Of a stretch of 64,000 nt of DNA, positions 1 to 11,560 are shown one piece after another. The position numbers and the translations under genes were made by a program. The DNA comes from Candidula unifasciata (taxonomy: Eukaryota > Mollusca > Gastropoda > Stylommatophora > Geomitridae), in contig CAJHNH020000491.1 in NCBI GenBank assembly GCA_905116865.2, forward strand, positions 854,107-918,106. Direction: 5' to 3'. The number at the start of each line of letters is the position of its first letter. Within the stretch, counting starts at the first letter, position 1. The notes under the pieces were generated by a model. The model was not told where the DNA came from and did no database searches. It saw nothing but the letters and a program-made list of their open reading frames with translations.

Positions 1-40
1 GGGCCTCTGATGCTAAACCCCCTGGGACTCAAAGAGTTAA
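1..40. mobile_element. Right half of a TTAA-flanked MITE (piggyBac-like), cut by the window edge
   Basis: Bases 1-40 match almost exactly 59624-59662, the right half of a complete small inverted-repeat element. The terminal motif GGGACTCAAAGAG is followed by TTAA at 37-40, as in the full copy. TTAA target use suggests the piggyBac superfamily, but no transposase is present, so the family is inferred. Confidence 0.6.
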
Positions 41-439
41 TACAGTTCCCTCATGTTGTGGCGACCCCCAGACAATTATTTCGTTTCATAACTTCAATGA
101 ATATGTGTTTTCCGGTGGTTTTAGACGACCCTTGTGAAAGAGTCATTCAACCCAAAAAAAGGGTCGCAACATTAATCCATAAACCTCTTCTTCTCTCTTC
201 CACTTACCTGATTTAAATCTTAGGGAAGATGTAAGGATCTTCTGTGTGCTCATTCTATTGGCTATTATAAGCTGATTACATTTTGTAAAGACTTTGTGTG
301 GTCTTGCACTGTGCACCCTCCCATTATATTCAATATATTTTTTCAGTATGGCTCTCTGTGGCAGTTGATAGGAGGTAATTCTTGTCATATGGCTAAATCA
401 TCTCACCTGTTGTTCTAAATACTTAATGAATTATATGAA

Positions 440-565
440 TGCTTTCAGCCTTGTCTTCTAATTTCTTCATTTTTAATTCTATCTCTTCTTATTACTCCAG
501 CAGCTCTTTTAAGACATCTCATCTCTGTCCTTATGATTTTACGCTCATTAGATGTACTTGTCCTG
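440..565 (-). repeat. LINE 3'-end fragment (antisense)
   Basis: The pyrimidine-rich stretch resembles 35100-35220 and 54960-55080 in this window. These look like the complement of the C-terminal part of an RTE-like LINE. No intact reading frame remains. Bases 41-439 show nothing I can identify. Confidence 0.4.
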
Positions 566-850
566 GTGTGGGCTCTGGGGCCTTATTGTGGGGAAAACAA
601 GAAAAGACCCACTGCCTCCCCAGCAAGTATACTGTAAGAGTTGACTAACTGGGGGCTTCCTTCAATGTAGGAGTGAATCTCTCTGAGAGACAAGGCACCA
701 ACAATCTCCACACAAATAAGTCAGATCTGTAAAACAGATGTGCATGCAACACTCGGGTTTTGAAAGGAGACTTACGTCCATAGGTGAACGAATAACTACA
801 CTTTCCACTGGAGTTTACAGCCGATGAACGAGAGGAAGAAAAAGAATATG
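566..850 (+). repeat. SINE-like interspersed repeat, (GAA)n-tailed, copy A
   Basis: One of about eight copies of a roughly 270-bp family in the window. The others are near 2981, 14370, 25735, 37806, 49468, 50700 and 58830. In this orientation it starts at a GGGCTCTGGGGCC-like segment, passes an AGTTGACTAACTGGGGG-like segment and ends in a GAGGAAGAAAAAGAA tail. I see no convincing tRNA promoter, so calling it a SINE rests on size, copy number and the simple tail. Confidence 0.6.
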
Positions 851-1235
851 CAGTTGCAGTTACAGAGCCACATCTGATGCTGGTAGCACAAAGTTGACCA
901 CAAAGTTCTTATTAATTTCCTGTGTAGACAAACAGATATATTTCCAGGATTTTTTTCCCTGATGCTATGCATCAGTAGTCAACATTGACAAATTTTTAAA
1001 GACAATTTGTATTCCCGCGCTACAGTTATAGACATACTGCGGTAAGAGAAAAAAAAGCTCTGTATATTTACATGTATCAAAGGTGGTGTTATTATCCATC
1101 AACTGAAATATGCATAAGATAATATTTCTTGTTACACTAAACATCTCCCTGAGTAAGAGCTACAGTGTAACAAGAGACCACAAGAGATTTGTGTATTTTA
1201 GTTGAAAGGATTCATATTTTGTTGTTCATTATATT

Positions 1236-1425
1236 TATAGTCTTTTCTGATTCTTCTTCTTCTTTCCTCTACTCCTGGAATGCCTTTTCAGTGTCTCTGA
1301 TACTTCTAAGGTCCATCTTCTGTGTGGTCGACCTTTGGCTCTGTTACAATTATATCTGTACAATACTGCTCTCTTTGGTGCCCTGCCTGCTGCCAATCTT
1401 GGTACATGACTTAACCATTTGATTT
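1236..1425 (-). repeat. RTE-like LINE C-terminal fragment with GAA tail
   Basis: Read on the minus strand, the segment encodes a KGRPHRRW-like stretch after an RWLSHVPR-like stretch. This is the usual C-terminal tail of RTE-type LINE polyproteins (RWLGH...GRPRRRW). It ends in GAAGAAGAAG at its 3' side (about 1250). It is 5'-truncated. Confidence 0.55.
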
Positions 1426-2980
1426 GCTGTCTACCTATAAAGTTCAGTATTGGTTCTGTGCTGACTCTCTTCCTGATATCGTTCCTAAATCAATTTTTGA
1501 TCGTTTTACCTAGCATTGTATGCAAACATTTTATTTATGTTTTTTCCTGTCTCCTAAAGACAGTATCCGTGTTTGACACCGATAGCATAGCGTTTTCTAA
1601 TTATTGTGCATTATCTCGGCAGGTTGATTAATCCACTAAAACAATAAATATGGGACTAGTTTCTCATCACAGAAACATGATTGCATCTTTTGGGACCTTC
1701 TCTTCTGCATTTATCCTGCAAATAGTAGTTAGCATCTGTTGTGGTTTATAGATAGGCGTCTTTCGGCCCAACACAACTTATTTAAGAACATCCCCAAATA
1801 TCTGCTTGTCACAGTGTGCATACTGGGGGCAATGGGTCTAGTCTTTACTCCCAAAATAGCGCCCTGGCAGGATTAACTGAAAGAGTTAAAATGAATACAA
1901 CAATAAGATTTGAGACTGTGTGAAAAGGTTAAACAATGAAAGATGAATAAATCACTGAAAAAGCACAACAAAACAGATAATTATTTTTCACAAGTTTACT
2001 GAATGAACCAAAAACCTTATTGTGTTGTTTGTAGATTGTATTCTCAAATCCAACATTAAATAATACAAAAAATTTTTTTTATAACTCTACAATCAAACAA
2101 AAAATGTATTTTTACAAACAATTACTAAAATGACAAAGAACATGGAAATCACATAGCTAAATAGTATGAGATACAGCTAGGCCATTATCATACAAAGAAG
2201 TACTGTCTCTAGAATGAAAGCTGGATCCCCAACATACTCTGTTTCTTTGCTTAGTTGCACACTCTCTTAGACTACTGTTCATCCATCTCCTGATGTTGTC
2301 CTCCCTCTTGTATAATTGTCTACTACTTGCTCTCTGGCCTTAGACTTTTTCCCTGTCTCGGTTTTTAAAAGAGTGTTATGTCTTTTAACGTGGCCATATA
2401 TTTCACTTGTCTCACTATTTACTGTCACGTAACCTGATATAAATTTAGTATAATGATGTAATAACACTAAATAACATAGTATGAAACAATGACAACAACA
2501 GTTGTGCTAGATAATGTCACACCGAAAACAGATCAGGAAGTAATTAACCAAGAAACAAACTATGACCTGAAAATTCAACGGAAAAAAAAAAAGGATTATT
2601 ACCCCCAATTTTTTTTTTTAAATAATTTAGCACTTCCCTAAATCTGCTTATAGAAACTTACTGAACTAATTTCTTGTTAAGTTTCTTTTTGATATCAGTA
2701 AGACTCCATCAACTTTTTAATTTACTAACAGAGCAACTTTAGTTTCATGATTTGATTTCGAAAACAAAGTCATCTATCGGTGAGGTTTGAGAATAAGGCT
2801 ATTAAATAATTATATTCCTAGAATCATTGCAGCAGCTTTCACACTACAGGACACTGGTACAAAAGTCTTACTGTGGAAGACACTGGAGCATAACCACATG
2901 AATTCCCAAAGAAAATAAGAGGATGCATATTTCCACCCTAGCCAATCATCACTGTGGAGGCTTTAAAGGTTTGCAGTACA
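1426..2980. other. No gene recognised
   Basis: This is AT-rich DNA with short homopolymer runs. I find no ORF with a recognisable domain, no RNA gene and no clear inverted repeat. It may contain old, decayed repeats. Confidence 0.4.
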
Positions 2981-3245
2981 TTTCTTCTTCTTCCTTTTTA
3001 CTGGCTGTAAACTCAAGCGGAAAGTTGTGGGCGTTCATCCACTTCTAGACATTAGTCTTGTTCCTAAACATGAATTTGTGTCTGCTCATCCATAAGCAGA
3101 CTGTTGGTTCCTTCCTCTGAAGCAGGTGCCTTCCAACTTCAAAGAAAACCCTTAATTAGTCAACTCTTTTGACATGTTTTTTAGAAAGGCACTGGGTCTA
3201 TTCTTTCTGGCCCCTACACACTGGGGCCCTAGAACCCATGTGAGG
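2981..3245 (-). repeat. SINE-like interspersed repeat, copy B
   Basis: Same family as 566-850 in the opposite orientation. It begins with CTTCTTCTTCC (the tail read backwards), then a GTAAACTC...CATCCACTTCTAGAC segment, then AGTCAACTCTTTTGACATG, and ends near GGGGCCCTAGAACCC. Confidence 0.6.
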
Positions 3246-3573
3246 AGTAGATTTTAGAAAACAAAAAGAAGAAAGAAAGAAAGTTTTGTGACTAGAAAAC
3301 AAAAAGACCAAAGTTTATTAAAATATTTGCCAGTGCGAAAATACAATCTGGATACAACCTGAGGTTACCACAACAGAAGAAATTTTTTACCAAAAAAAAA
3401 AAAAAAAGACCAACAGCTGTTTTGACAATACATAATTTTTGAAACTTCATATACTAGTTAAAGTTTGTTATTTTCCTCCATGTTTAAATCAGGCATAGTT
3501 GTTTGTGTGACCTCAGTTGCTTCTAGTTTAAAGTTACTCTGTTTAACATTCAAATGTTCCTCTGTGAATGCAG

Positions 3574-4653
3574 TTAGACACTCCTTTTGTAATCACTATG
3601 CCTTTTTTTCAGCAACTTTATCTTTTCATTGGATTTCACAAGCTTTTTAACAAGAATGTGATTAGTTGCCACAACTAACTTATTTTTATCCAAGCAGTAA
3701 TTCAAGGCGGCTTGTAAGTTATTCGTCGTCTGCTTCAAAGAATCCAGATCTTCAACAGATGCAACAGCATCATCATACTTTTCCTTCAAATCTGTATACT
3801 TAGTTCTCCACAGATTTGCTGACTGTGTCTTCCTTTTTATCGTCTTATCAACTCCACTCATTGAAAACTGTGGTCGCCGTTTGAGCTGCACTTTGAGCTC
3901 TCGTATCTGCCGTTGTAAACGCCTGTTCTCCTGCAACATATTTATATTAGTCCGTTTTTTGGTGACACACTTTGCGCAATCTCCTTTTAGTCTCTTGGGT
4001 GATGGTACTTCACAGGATGCTGTAAAAGAAGGTAAATTCGCCACTGCAGACGAATGTGCGATTACTAAAGTGTCTGGCTCCAACAGCGCATCTGATGGAA
4101 AAGTACCTGTGGTGTCAGGGTGAGGTGTTGGCGATCTATGTCCAGGCTGTGGAATGTCAGGTTCTAACCGTGTCTCTGATGGTGATAGGCATGCTGGTTC
4201 TAACCGTGTCTCTGATGGTGACAGGCATGCTGGTTCTAACCATGTCTCTGATGGTGACAGGCATGCTGGTTCTAACCATGTCTCTGATGGTGACAGGCAT
4301 GCTGGTTCTAACCGTGTCTCTGATGGTGACGCACCATCAGGAGGACTCTTGAATGTGATAGTAAATGGTCTAAGAAAAAGTTTTATCAGTGACTGCCATT
4401 CTCTTGTCAAATGGTGTTTTTTATCTAAAATCATTTTTTTTAATTTACGCAATCTGGTAGCAAGACTTCCCGCATTTAAAATCTTGCCTGGCTCTGCAGT
4501 CTGCACAATACTTCTGACTTCACGTACTACATCAGGTACAGAACGACCATCCACAATCAAGAGCTGAGCAATGTAGCCTTTCTGTATAGGATATCCAGCT
4601 TCAAAGATCGACAGATGTGCTCTAAGATGATTAGCATTCCTTTCTGCCATCAT
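3574..4653 (-). CDS. Uncharacterised 359-codon ORF: conserved-looking N-terminus, 12-residue repeats, C-terminal coiled coil
   Basis: I do not recognise this protein. It is the longest non-repetitive-looking ORF outside ASZ1, starting at an ATG-ATG pair at 4653. Residues 1-100 look like a folded, charged helical region (IFEAGYPIQKGYIAQLLIVD). Residues about 105-170 are five copies of a 12-residue unit (SPSETRLEPACL) matching a 36-bp DNA repeat. Residues about 225-359 are Lys/Arg/Gln-rich and heptad-like (MLQENRRLQRQIRELKVQLK), consistent with a coiled coil. A CAKC motif lies just before the coiled coil. It has no introns and lies among transposons, so it could be the accessory or transposase-associated ORF of a mobile element or a domesticated gene. 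I see no DDE, RT or zinc-finger domain. Expression is unknown. Confidence 0.5.
   Translation of the reverse strand: MMAERNANHLRAHLSIFEAGYPIQKGYIAQLLIVDGRSVPDVVREVRSIVQTAEPGKILNAGSLATRLRKLKKMILDKKHHLTREWQSLIKLFLRPFTITFKSPPDGASPSETRLEPACLSPSETWLEPACLSPSETWLEPACLSPSETRLEPACLSPSETRLEPDIPQPGHRSPTPHPDTTGTFPSDALLEPDTLVIAHSSAVANLPSFTASCEVPSPKRLKGDCAKCVTKKRTNINMLQENRRLQRQIRELKVQLKRRPQFSMSGVDKTIKRKTQSANLWRTKYTDLKEKYDDAVASVEDLDSLKQTTNNLQAALNYCLDKNKLVVATNHILVKKLVKSNEKIKLLKKRHSDYKRSV
4150..4335. repeat. 36-bp tandem repeat, about 5 copies, inside the 359-codon ORF
   Basis: Units of the form GGTTCTAACC(G/A)TGTCTCTG followed by ATGGTGACAGGCATGCT repeat every 36 bp. The period is a multiple of three, so the minus-strand ORF stays open and gains 12-residue repeats. 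Confidence 0.85.
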
Positions 4654-4679
4654 CCAGTAAGAAGAAGTTATAAATCAAA

Positions 4680-4840
4680 TCTATATAGAAAATAATAATT
4701 TAATATAATTAATAATATTACATTAAATAAATTATAACTTATAAGTCAACTCATGCACAATTAAATTAAATAAATTATAATATAATTAATATTAAATAAT
4801 ATTAATATAACATAATTAATTATAATAATAATAATAAACT
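4680..4840. repeat. AT-rich low-complexity stretch
   Basis: Almost pure A/T made of irregular TAATATAATTAAT-like units. It separates the uncharacterised ORF from the Merlin-like elements. Confidence 0.8.
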
Positions 4841-4872
4841 TTCAAAACAAAATATGCATCTCCAACAACACT

Positions 4873-5612
4873 AAAAATTTGGGCTCTACTGGCAAATCCG
4901 GACAAAGAATAAACAGCCTTGGACGACTCAGTCAGAGTTCTCTCCCGTGGCCGCACTCCAAACAGTGATCGGAAAAGCCACAACGAAACAAACGACACAA
5001 GCAACATGGCAGTTAGACGCACTCACATAACTAACATCGTTCTGGCTACAGCAACGTGGCAAACTTACGGCATGGCATCTATCTGCACGAGGTAGTAGTC
5101 CACCAGACCAACTTCGTCGACGCCGTACACAGTCACATATACACACAAACAATTGAGGGCCTCTGGATGCTGGTGAAACGCACCATTCGCCAACGATTAG
5201 GCACCAGCCGCACACTATTGGCGTCATATTTAGCAGACTTTCAGTGGCGCCACGCCCACAAACATCAGATTGTCGGCCACTATTTCGAAACCCTACGTCA
5301 AAATTTTAACATCTAACCCTACCCCTACCCCTAACTCTAATCCAACAACCGCATGATGATGACTACACAACCATTCACAATGCCTCACGCAACCGTACGC
5401 AACCCTGCACGCAACCATATGATGATGCCACGATGCCTCACGTAACCGAACGCAGCCCTACAAGCAACCGCAGGATGATAGGTTGGTGTGTCGTTTGTTT
5501 CGTTTGTTTTCCAATCACTGTTTGGAGTGCGGCCAAGGGAGAGAACTCTGACTTAATTGTCCAAGGCTGTTTATTCTTCGTCCGGATTTGCCAGTAGAGC
5601 CAAAATTGTTGT
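4873..5612 (+). mobile_element. Merlin-like DNA transposon (copy 1), internally deleted, long terminal inverted repeats
   Basis: About 120 bp at the left (4873-4990) is inverted at the right (5490-5612), ending in GGCTCTACTGGCAAATCC and its complement. Between them, 5056-5310 encodes the C-terminal part of an IS1016/ISXO2-like transposase of the Merlin group (YTQTIEGLWMLVKRTIRQRL; the Glu in TIEGLW would be the third catalytic acid). The N-terminal DD part is missing. Telomere-like CCCTA(A/C)CCC units occur at about 5313-5335. The flanks AAAATTTG and AAAATTGT may be a degraded 8-bp target duplication. Confidence 0.75.
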
Positions 5613-6320
5613 GTTTGTTGGTTTTTCCCGATTTGTATGCTTTAATGATCGATAAATTTGCGTGGTTAGGGGTAGGGGTTAGGGCTAGGGAGTAGGATTA
5701 GGGTTAGCGGTAGGGTTAGGTTTAGCGTTAGATTTGACAATTTTGACGCCGGAGTTCCCTATAATCGCTCACAGTCCCATACACACACAAACAATCGAGG
5801 GCCTCTGGATGCTGGTCAAACGCACATTTCGCCAACGATTGGGGGCACCAGCCGCACGCGATTGGCGTCATATTTGGCAGAGTTTCAGTGGCGCCACTCC
5901 CACAAACATCAGATTGTCGGCCAGTATTTCGAAATCCTACGTCAAAATTTTCACATCTAACCCTAACCCTACCCCCAACCCTAACCCTACCCCCAACCCT
6001 AACCCTACCCCTAACTCTAACCCTACCCCTAACTCAAACCCAAACACTACGCATCCCTACACGCAACCGTATGATGACTACGCATCCCTTCACGATGCCT
6101 CACGCAACCATACGCAACCGTATGATGACTACGCATCCCTTCATGATGCATCACGCAACCGTACGCAGCCCTACAAGCAACCGTGTGATGATAGGTAAGT
6201 GTGTCGTTTGTTTCGTTGGCTTTTCCGATCACTGTTTGCAGTGCGGCCAAGGGAGAGAACTCTGACTAAGTCGTCCAAGGCTTTTTATTCTTCGTCCGGA
6301 TTTGACAGGAGAGCCAAAAC
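5613..6320 (+). mobile_element. Second Merlin-like element with telomere-like arrays
   Basis: 5765-5955 repeats the transposase C-terminus of copy 1 (TIEGLWMLVKR, then WRHIWQSFSGA with an altered frame). The right end at 6185-6320 matches the right terminal repeat of copy 1. A TTAGGG-type degenerate array (5664-5735) lies before the coding piece, and a CCCTAA/CCCTACCC-type array (5956-6045) follows it. A direct repeat of about 60 bp (ACGCAACCGTATGATGACTA-like) occupies 6058-6190. No matching left terminus was found. Confidence 0.65.
5956..6045. repeat. Interstitial telomere-like CCCTAA variant array
   Basis: Alternating CCCTAA, CCCTACCCC and CCCCAACCCTAA units. A reverse-complement array is at 5664-5735 and shorter ones are at 5313-5335, 18205-18240 and 31707-31724. 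Confidence 0.85.
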
Positions 6321-6665
6321 CTGATATTTCTAAATAATCAGATTAATCAATCTGAAATAAAGAGTCTCGTAAGCGTAAGATGATTTTCCGGTTCAATTCT
6401 CAAGACATGATCGGGAAACAATTCAAACTCTCAACTCATTCCTGTTCTGATTAGCTTTCCAAATTTATGTTAAAATGAAAATGGATACAGAATCCAAAAC
6501 TTGCACTTTAGTGTAGGTCCTTCAACTAATATGGAAGATATTAAGATGTTTACTTACTGTATGTCAAATAGTGAAATTTATGTCACTGAACAAAGATCGC
6601 TATATGTAAGTTAGGTGTTGTTCGGTAGAGTGGCCATGGCCAAACTTTAGTTTAACTGTCGATGG

Positions 6666-9020
6666 CAGGGTTGCCAGATAAAAAACGTCATTTTATGCCA
6701 AACCATCACCTAAAATATGCCAGAAAATTGCCAAATAAAGTATAACATTGTACTCACTTCACATCAAAAGCTCTAGATTGAATTTTTCACTGTCATCCTC
6801 ACTGGAACCAGTGGAAGATGCAGCATAAACATTTTCAGATGTAAAGTCTTTGCAACATTTCTTTGATATCAATAGTTCTGCTCTAATTCTGAAGACTGCA
6901 TCAAGAAAATCCAGTTCTAACGGGCATTATTTAGCAAGTAAGGGCGAAAGTGGCCAACTCTTTAAATGCCTGGTGTCGAAGTACGCCTATCCAAAAATCT
7001 TCCCTGTTTGTAGGTAGTCCATCCTTCTTAAATGTAGCTTCTTCTTTCCAGTTGACAAGAATCAATTTTCTGTACTGTTCTTCTATAATACTGATGTTGC
7101 TTTCTGCCAGGTGTAAAAATGGTAGCTCTGAAAACTGCGTCCTTGATATTTGATTTAGAACTGCCAAAAGGGCTCAATTTTTACAGATTTTGAAATATAT
7201 TCTCGGTGGGAAGTCTACACGTAATTTGATTGCATGCATCTTTCATTAACATTGTTTATTTCTATCTGAACTTCAGTCCTGTTATTCTTCTGTAGGAACG
7301 CATTACATTCTGTTAGGAATTTAATACCAAAGTCAATGTGATGAATATTTTTTTCTACTCATTGACGTCTCACAGTCTGTTCTTAAGAATTTTCTGGTGC
7401 ATGGACAATTCTTGGTGTAGTTCATGAGGATCAGCTTTGTTTGTTGAAAAAGATTGTTCAGTTTTTCAAATTCTTGTACAATTGGTGTCGCAAACACAAA
7501 GTACAAATAATTATTATGGTATAGCAGCATTTCCTTTCACAATCTTACTTTATATTTTGTGTCAAATGTTGTGAAATAAGCTTTAAATTCTTTCCAGTTC
7601 ACCAACATATTGAACATTATCTTTCCACGCACAAGCCACCTAGTAGATGACAGTTTCTCAAATGGAAGAGGAGCAGTTCGTTCTGATTCAAACTCCGTAG
7701 ATGTGTTCATCACTCTAAACAGTTCTTTATAGGCTTCTCATCTTAAATCACTATGACAAAACTACTGAGGTATTTCTGACAGTAAGGAAAGAATATTTGA
7801 TGGCGAAGGAGACACATCTTTAATTCTGGACCATACAGAGTCCTTGCACCCGATCATGTTTGAAGCGCCACTGACGCAAACCCAATGCAATTTGTAAGAC
7901 TCTGACCACACCTTTTGATTTCCTTATCAATCAAATTAAATGTTTTCTCCTGTAGCCACTTGCAAGGAAATTAAAGCAAGAAATCCAGTAAATATTTAAT
8001 TTTTCCTGTCACTGAAAAAAAACTAACTATAATGCACAAGTACTTTTGAGTGGAAACGTCAGTAGACTCATCTATAATGATGGCATATTTCTTGTTCCGA
8101 AAATCCTCAATAAGGTCATCCTTAAGTGCAGGTGATAAAATATTTCTTTTTAAGCATAAACATTTAGTTCTATGCAACTGTATGTGCTCCAATGTACTCT
8201 ACTGACCACGCGCTCTCGTGATTTCACTTAAATGATCAATTTGCGTATTGCACAATGGCAGGTCAAGCTTACAGCAAGTTGCAACTCTGCTGCTTTAACT
8301 TTATCATTACTTTGCCTAGGAGTTATTTTTGTAATAAGCTGTGACTGGCTTTTTGACGGAATTTTCATCCTGTGTTTTTCGGATGTAATTTTTGGTGCAA
8401 CAGTACACCGACACAGTTTACAATATGCTGCCTCTGATCCGTCTGAAGATCTTTTGAGCCATGAGTATGTTTTCTCCCAATTACTATTATACATGCGATT
8501 GCTGTCATAAGATGCTTTCCATTTTTTGGATGACGTGGCCATTGGTAAAAGTAATAAAATCAATCACAGATAGAACTAGGTCTATATCCTATCTATTTTC
8601 TGTCCTCAAGTAGTTTCTGAACAGTCTAAATCACTTGATATCAGTGGTGGGTTTTCGTTTTATATCTCGCAAATATTCTAGTAAATTAACATAAATTACA
8701 AAGGTTTAAAGCAGTCACGATCCGTATAAGAAGACAACAAAACAATAAGAAATGGCGCGAATCTCCGTTAGTCCATACCAGGACATCACAACAAAGTCAA
8801 ACTGAAATAAAGATTTTAACTGTAGGTCTTCATTGCTTTTAGTAAATTTGCGTGTTTATAACAGAGGAACCATAAAGAAAATGTGAGCACGTCTTGATAA
8901 GAAATGCCAGGAAAAACCCAAATATGCCAGAATATGCCAGTTCATTATCTTATGCCAGTTCAATTTCAAATATGCCAGATTTGTGGAATCTGGCATAAAA
9001 ATGCCAATATGGCAACCCTG
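6666..9020 (-). mobile_element. hAT DNA transposon with exact 8-bp target duplication (hAT-1)
   Basis: The ends are inverted: CAGGGTTGCCA at 6666-6676 and TGGCAACCCTG at 9010-9020. The 8-bp sequence GTCGATGG occurs immediately outside both ends (6658-6665 and 9021-9028). Eight-bp duplications are typical of hAT insertions. The 2355-bp element carries a broken minus-strand transposase. The intact duplication argues for a relatively late insertion into the surrounding repeats. Confidence 0.93.
6931..8563 (-). pseudogene. hAT transposase, broken (in hAT-1)
   Basis: Three minus-strand pieces follow one another in transposase order. 8563-8228 has a zinc-finger-like N-terminus (WLKRSSDGSEAAYCKLCRC). 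8192-7971 carries the start of the catalytic region with IIIDESTDVSTQKYLCIIV, a hAT hallmark. 7167-6931 resembles the C-terminal dimerisation part (FKELATFALTC). Stops and frameshifts separate them, so no active enzyme is encoded here. Confidence 0.8.
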
Positions 9021-9480
9021 GTCGATGGCTACTTCTAAACAGTGTTGCCACTTTTCTTTGACAAAAAATATCCAAAACGGTGTCAAAAAATATCTAAAAA
9101 TATCTAAATCTGCGTGGAAAAGATCTAGAAAAAACATCCAAATTGAACAAGTCAAAAATTACATAGCTTTTGTTATGACTTACCCTACATAATCATGTCC
9201 TCGCCTTCACTGATGTCTGCATCCCAAGATCCACAGGATAAACTAAACTTAGCTTGATAATGAAGTTGAAGCTTCAGATCCAAAATGACCCTGGTATGCT
9301 TTAGCTGTTCAAATTTCTTTATAAGTGGAACAGTAGGCTTATTTCTCTAGTCTCATGAGGCCGAATTTTAATGGCACGATAGCTTTAAGAGGTCAAATTT
9401 CATCCTGTTTTTTAGGTTAGATTTGATATAATTCCTAGCACTGAAAACTCTTTCTACGTCAGCATTTGAGTGGGGTAGTA

Positions 9481-11199
9481 TCATGGCAGACATGGCACTT
9501 TAAAGAGCTTACAGAATGGACTGTTTGATGAGGAATCTTTAAATTGTCTCACTTCACTCCAAAACGCTTTAGTTTCTGTTTTGTTTGTCCAGTCAGCTAA
9601 CTTTATTTTGGTTAACTGATATTCTGCTTCCACGACTCTATTATCAGTAGCCCATAAAAATTTCATAACTTTACAATATTTAGGTATGTCCTTTATTGGC
9701 TGAAGTATGTTGCTCATAGAAAAAAATGTGAAATATTTTTCAAAACTTCTAGATTTTCAGGAAGTCTCTGCTTCAATAATGAGATAAGGAAATCTTGACA
9801 GCGTTTTCTTAAGTTGTTCTCTTCATTCTCTGTTAACAGTCCTTTTGTTTTTAAATCATCAATTTTTGATTAGATTTAATATCCAAGGTGTGGCTTAGGA
9901 GCCAAATAGCTCTCTATAGTGCAAGTGAGCAAATCAGCTTTAGAAGTTAGCAACACCAGTCTTTTACTGAGTGAAATAGCAAGGTGAGATCATCAAGTAA
10001 TTTAACTTTATCAAAAAGTTTAGATTCGAACAGTTTATTAACTTTTTGCACTCCCATTAGAATAGGTTATAAAAAGAGAATGAATGACACATTTTTTTCA
10101 TCACTGTACATTCCGTATAGTATTTCAGCTGTGAAGCACTTTTCACTTTGTCTTATTATTTCAAAGTGTGTCTTCAACTTCAGCCATTGCTTCATAATTC
10201 TTTCAACAGCTGGTTAAATTGATAACCATCTAGTTTTGCAATCTGACAGAATTTTCGGTGGTGTGAAACCATCATTCAAGGCTATATATAATGTATTGTA
10301 TTGCTGTTGTCTGACAAATGATTTGGAAAACCAGTAAAGTGTTTCAGCAATAAGGTATTCCAAATTCCTTGGTAAATATTTAGATGAAGAATGTGATAAT
10401 GCTAGCTGCAATGAATGATTCATACATTTTCTAAGTATTAATGATGGGTTAGCTTCCTTCAACTTGACATAAACGCCATTGTTCATACCAACCATCACTG
10501 AGGCATTATCAGTACAAATTACAGCCAAATTCTTCAAGCCTAACTGTTTGCTGATTAAAAGGTCCTTCAGTTCCTAAACTATACTTTCTACATCACACTT
10601 TTCAAATTGAACTAGTCCAAGATTTTTTACAAATCGAACAAATGGTCACAGTTTGAAATTGAACAGTGACAAATTAAAAACATTGCGACTGATACATCAA
10701 CTTTTGATGATTCATTTATCTGTATAGTTCTGAAAACAGATGTCAATGGTGTAATATCTTTAAATGAAACTGCAGTTTTATGCTTTTTTAGTCTCTGCAT
10801 GACTCTTTGAGTTTTGTATTTTCGCTTCAATTTCACACTTGCAGCACTTACAACAAGCTTTGTCGGTACAATATTTTTTGCCTCCCCCAAACACGAAATT
10901 CCCGTGGGAATTCCACAGCTGACTTGACAGTCCATTATTTCAAGGGGTGCAAGTGTGCTGCTGTCTGCTGCTGTTTTTGAGTGTTCATCTAGTGTCTTAT
11001 GGTGCGACATATTTCGGTCTGTTGATGCGCATTTGGCTGCTTGATGATGCGCAATTGGCCGGTCTGCAATATTAGTTATGTTTTCATAACATGTAAACAT
11101 GTGAGTGCATAGCGTAGTTGGTATCACATCTTCCTTGTAAACGAAAGATGCCGTGTTCAATACCGACGTGATCCATTGTGAATTTCCTTTTTTTTTCAA
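9481..11199 (-). pseudogene. hAT transposase, broken (in hAT-2)
   Basis: Minus-strand pieces at 11199-10627, 10537-10214 and 9717-9481 are in order. The middle piece reads AVICTDNASVMVGMNNGVY, then CMNHSLQLALSHSS and CKTRWLSI, the usual second-acid region and following helices of KIAA1586/ZMYM-like hAT transposases. The first piece has little family signal apart from a basic KLKRKYKTQRVMQRLKKH stretch. Stop codons interrupt the whole. Confidence 0.75.
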
Positions 11200-11209
11200 A
11201 TGAAATGTA

Positions 11210-11560
11210 AATTGTGTGTGTTTTTGTTGTCACAATGTTTTTTTTAAAAATTAAAATGTAAATTGTGTGTTTTAAATGAAATGTAAATTGTGTGTGTGCG
11301 TGCGCGCGCGTGTGTGCGCGCGCGTGTATTTGCGCGCGTGCGTGCGTGCGCGTGTGCGTGTTTTTTTTAAAATAAAATGTAAATTGTGTGTTTTAAATAA
11401 AATGTAAATTGTGTGTGTGTGCGTGCGCGCGCGTGTGCGTGCGTGCGTGTGTGTGTGTGTGTTTTTTTGTTGTTGTTGTCACAACGTTTTTTGTAAAAAT
11501 AAAATGTAAATTGTGTGTATGTGTGTTTGTTGTCACAACGGTTTTTTTTCACTACATGTA
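11210..11560. repeat. GT-rich and GC/GT alternating microsatellite, with an AAATGTAAATTGTGTG unit
   Basis: Repeated AAATGTAAATTGTGTG segments alternate with long TGTGCGCGCG runs, that is, alternating purine-pyrimidine tracts. Such tracts can adopt Z-DNA; no function is evident here. Confidence 0.85.

Noticed and set aside
5956..6045. True telomere or chromosome end
   Set aside because: The array is degenerate, short, flanked on both sides by transposon sequence and present in both orientations.
9040..9040. 8-bp target duplication for hAT-2 (outside 9040 and 16815)
   Set aside because: CTTCTAAA on the left and CTACGAGC on the right match at only four positions, no better than a loose chance match, so the pairing of these ends is not proven.
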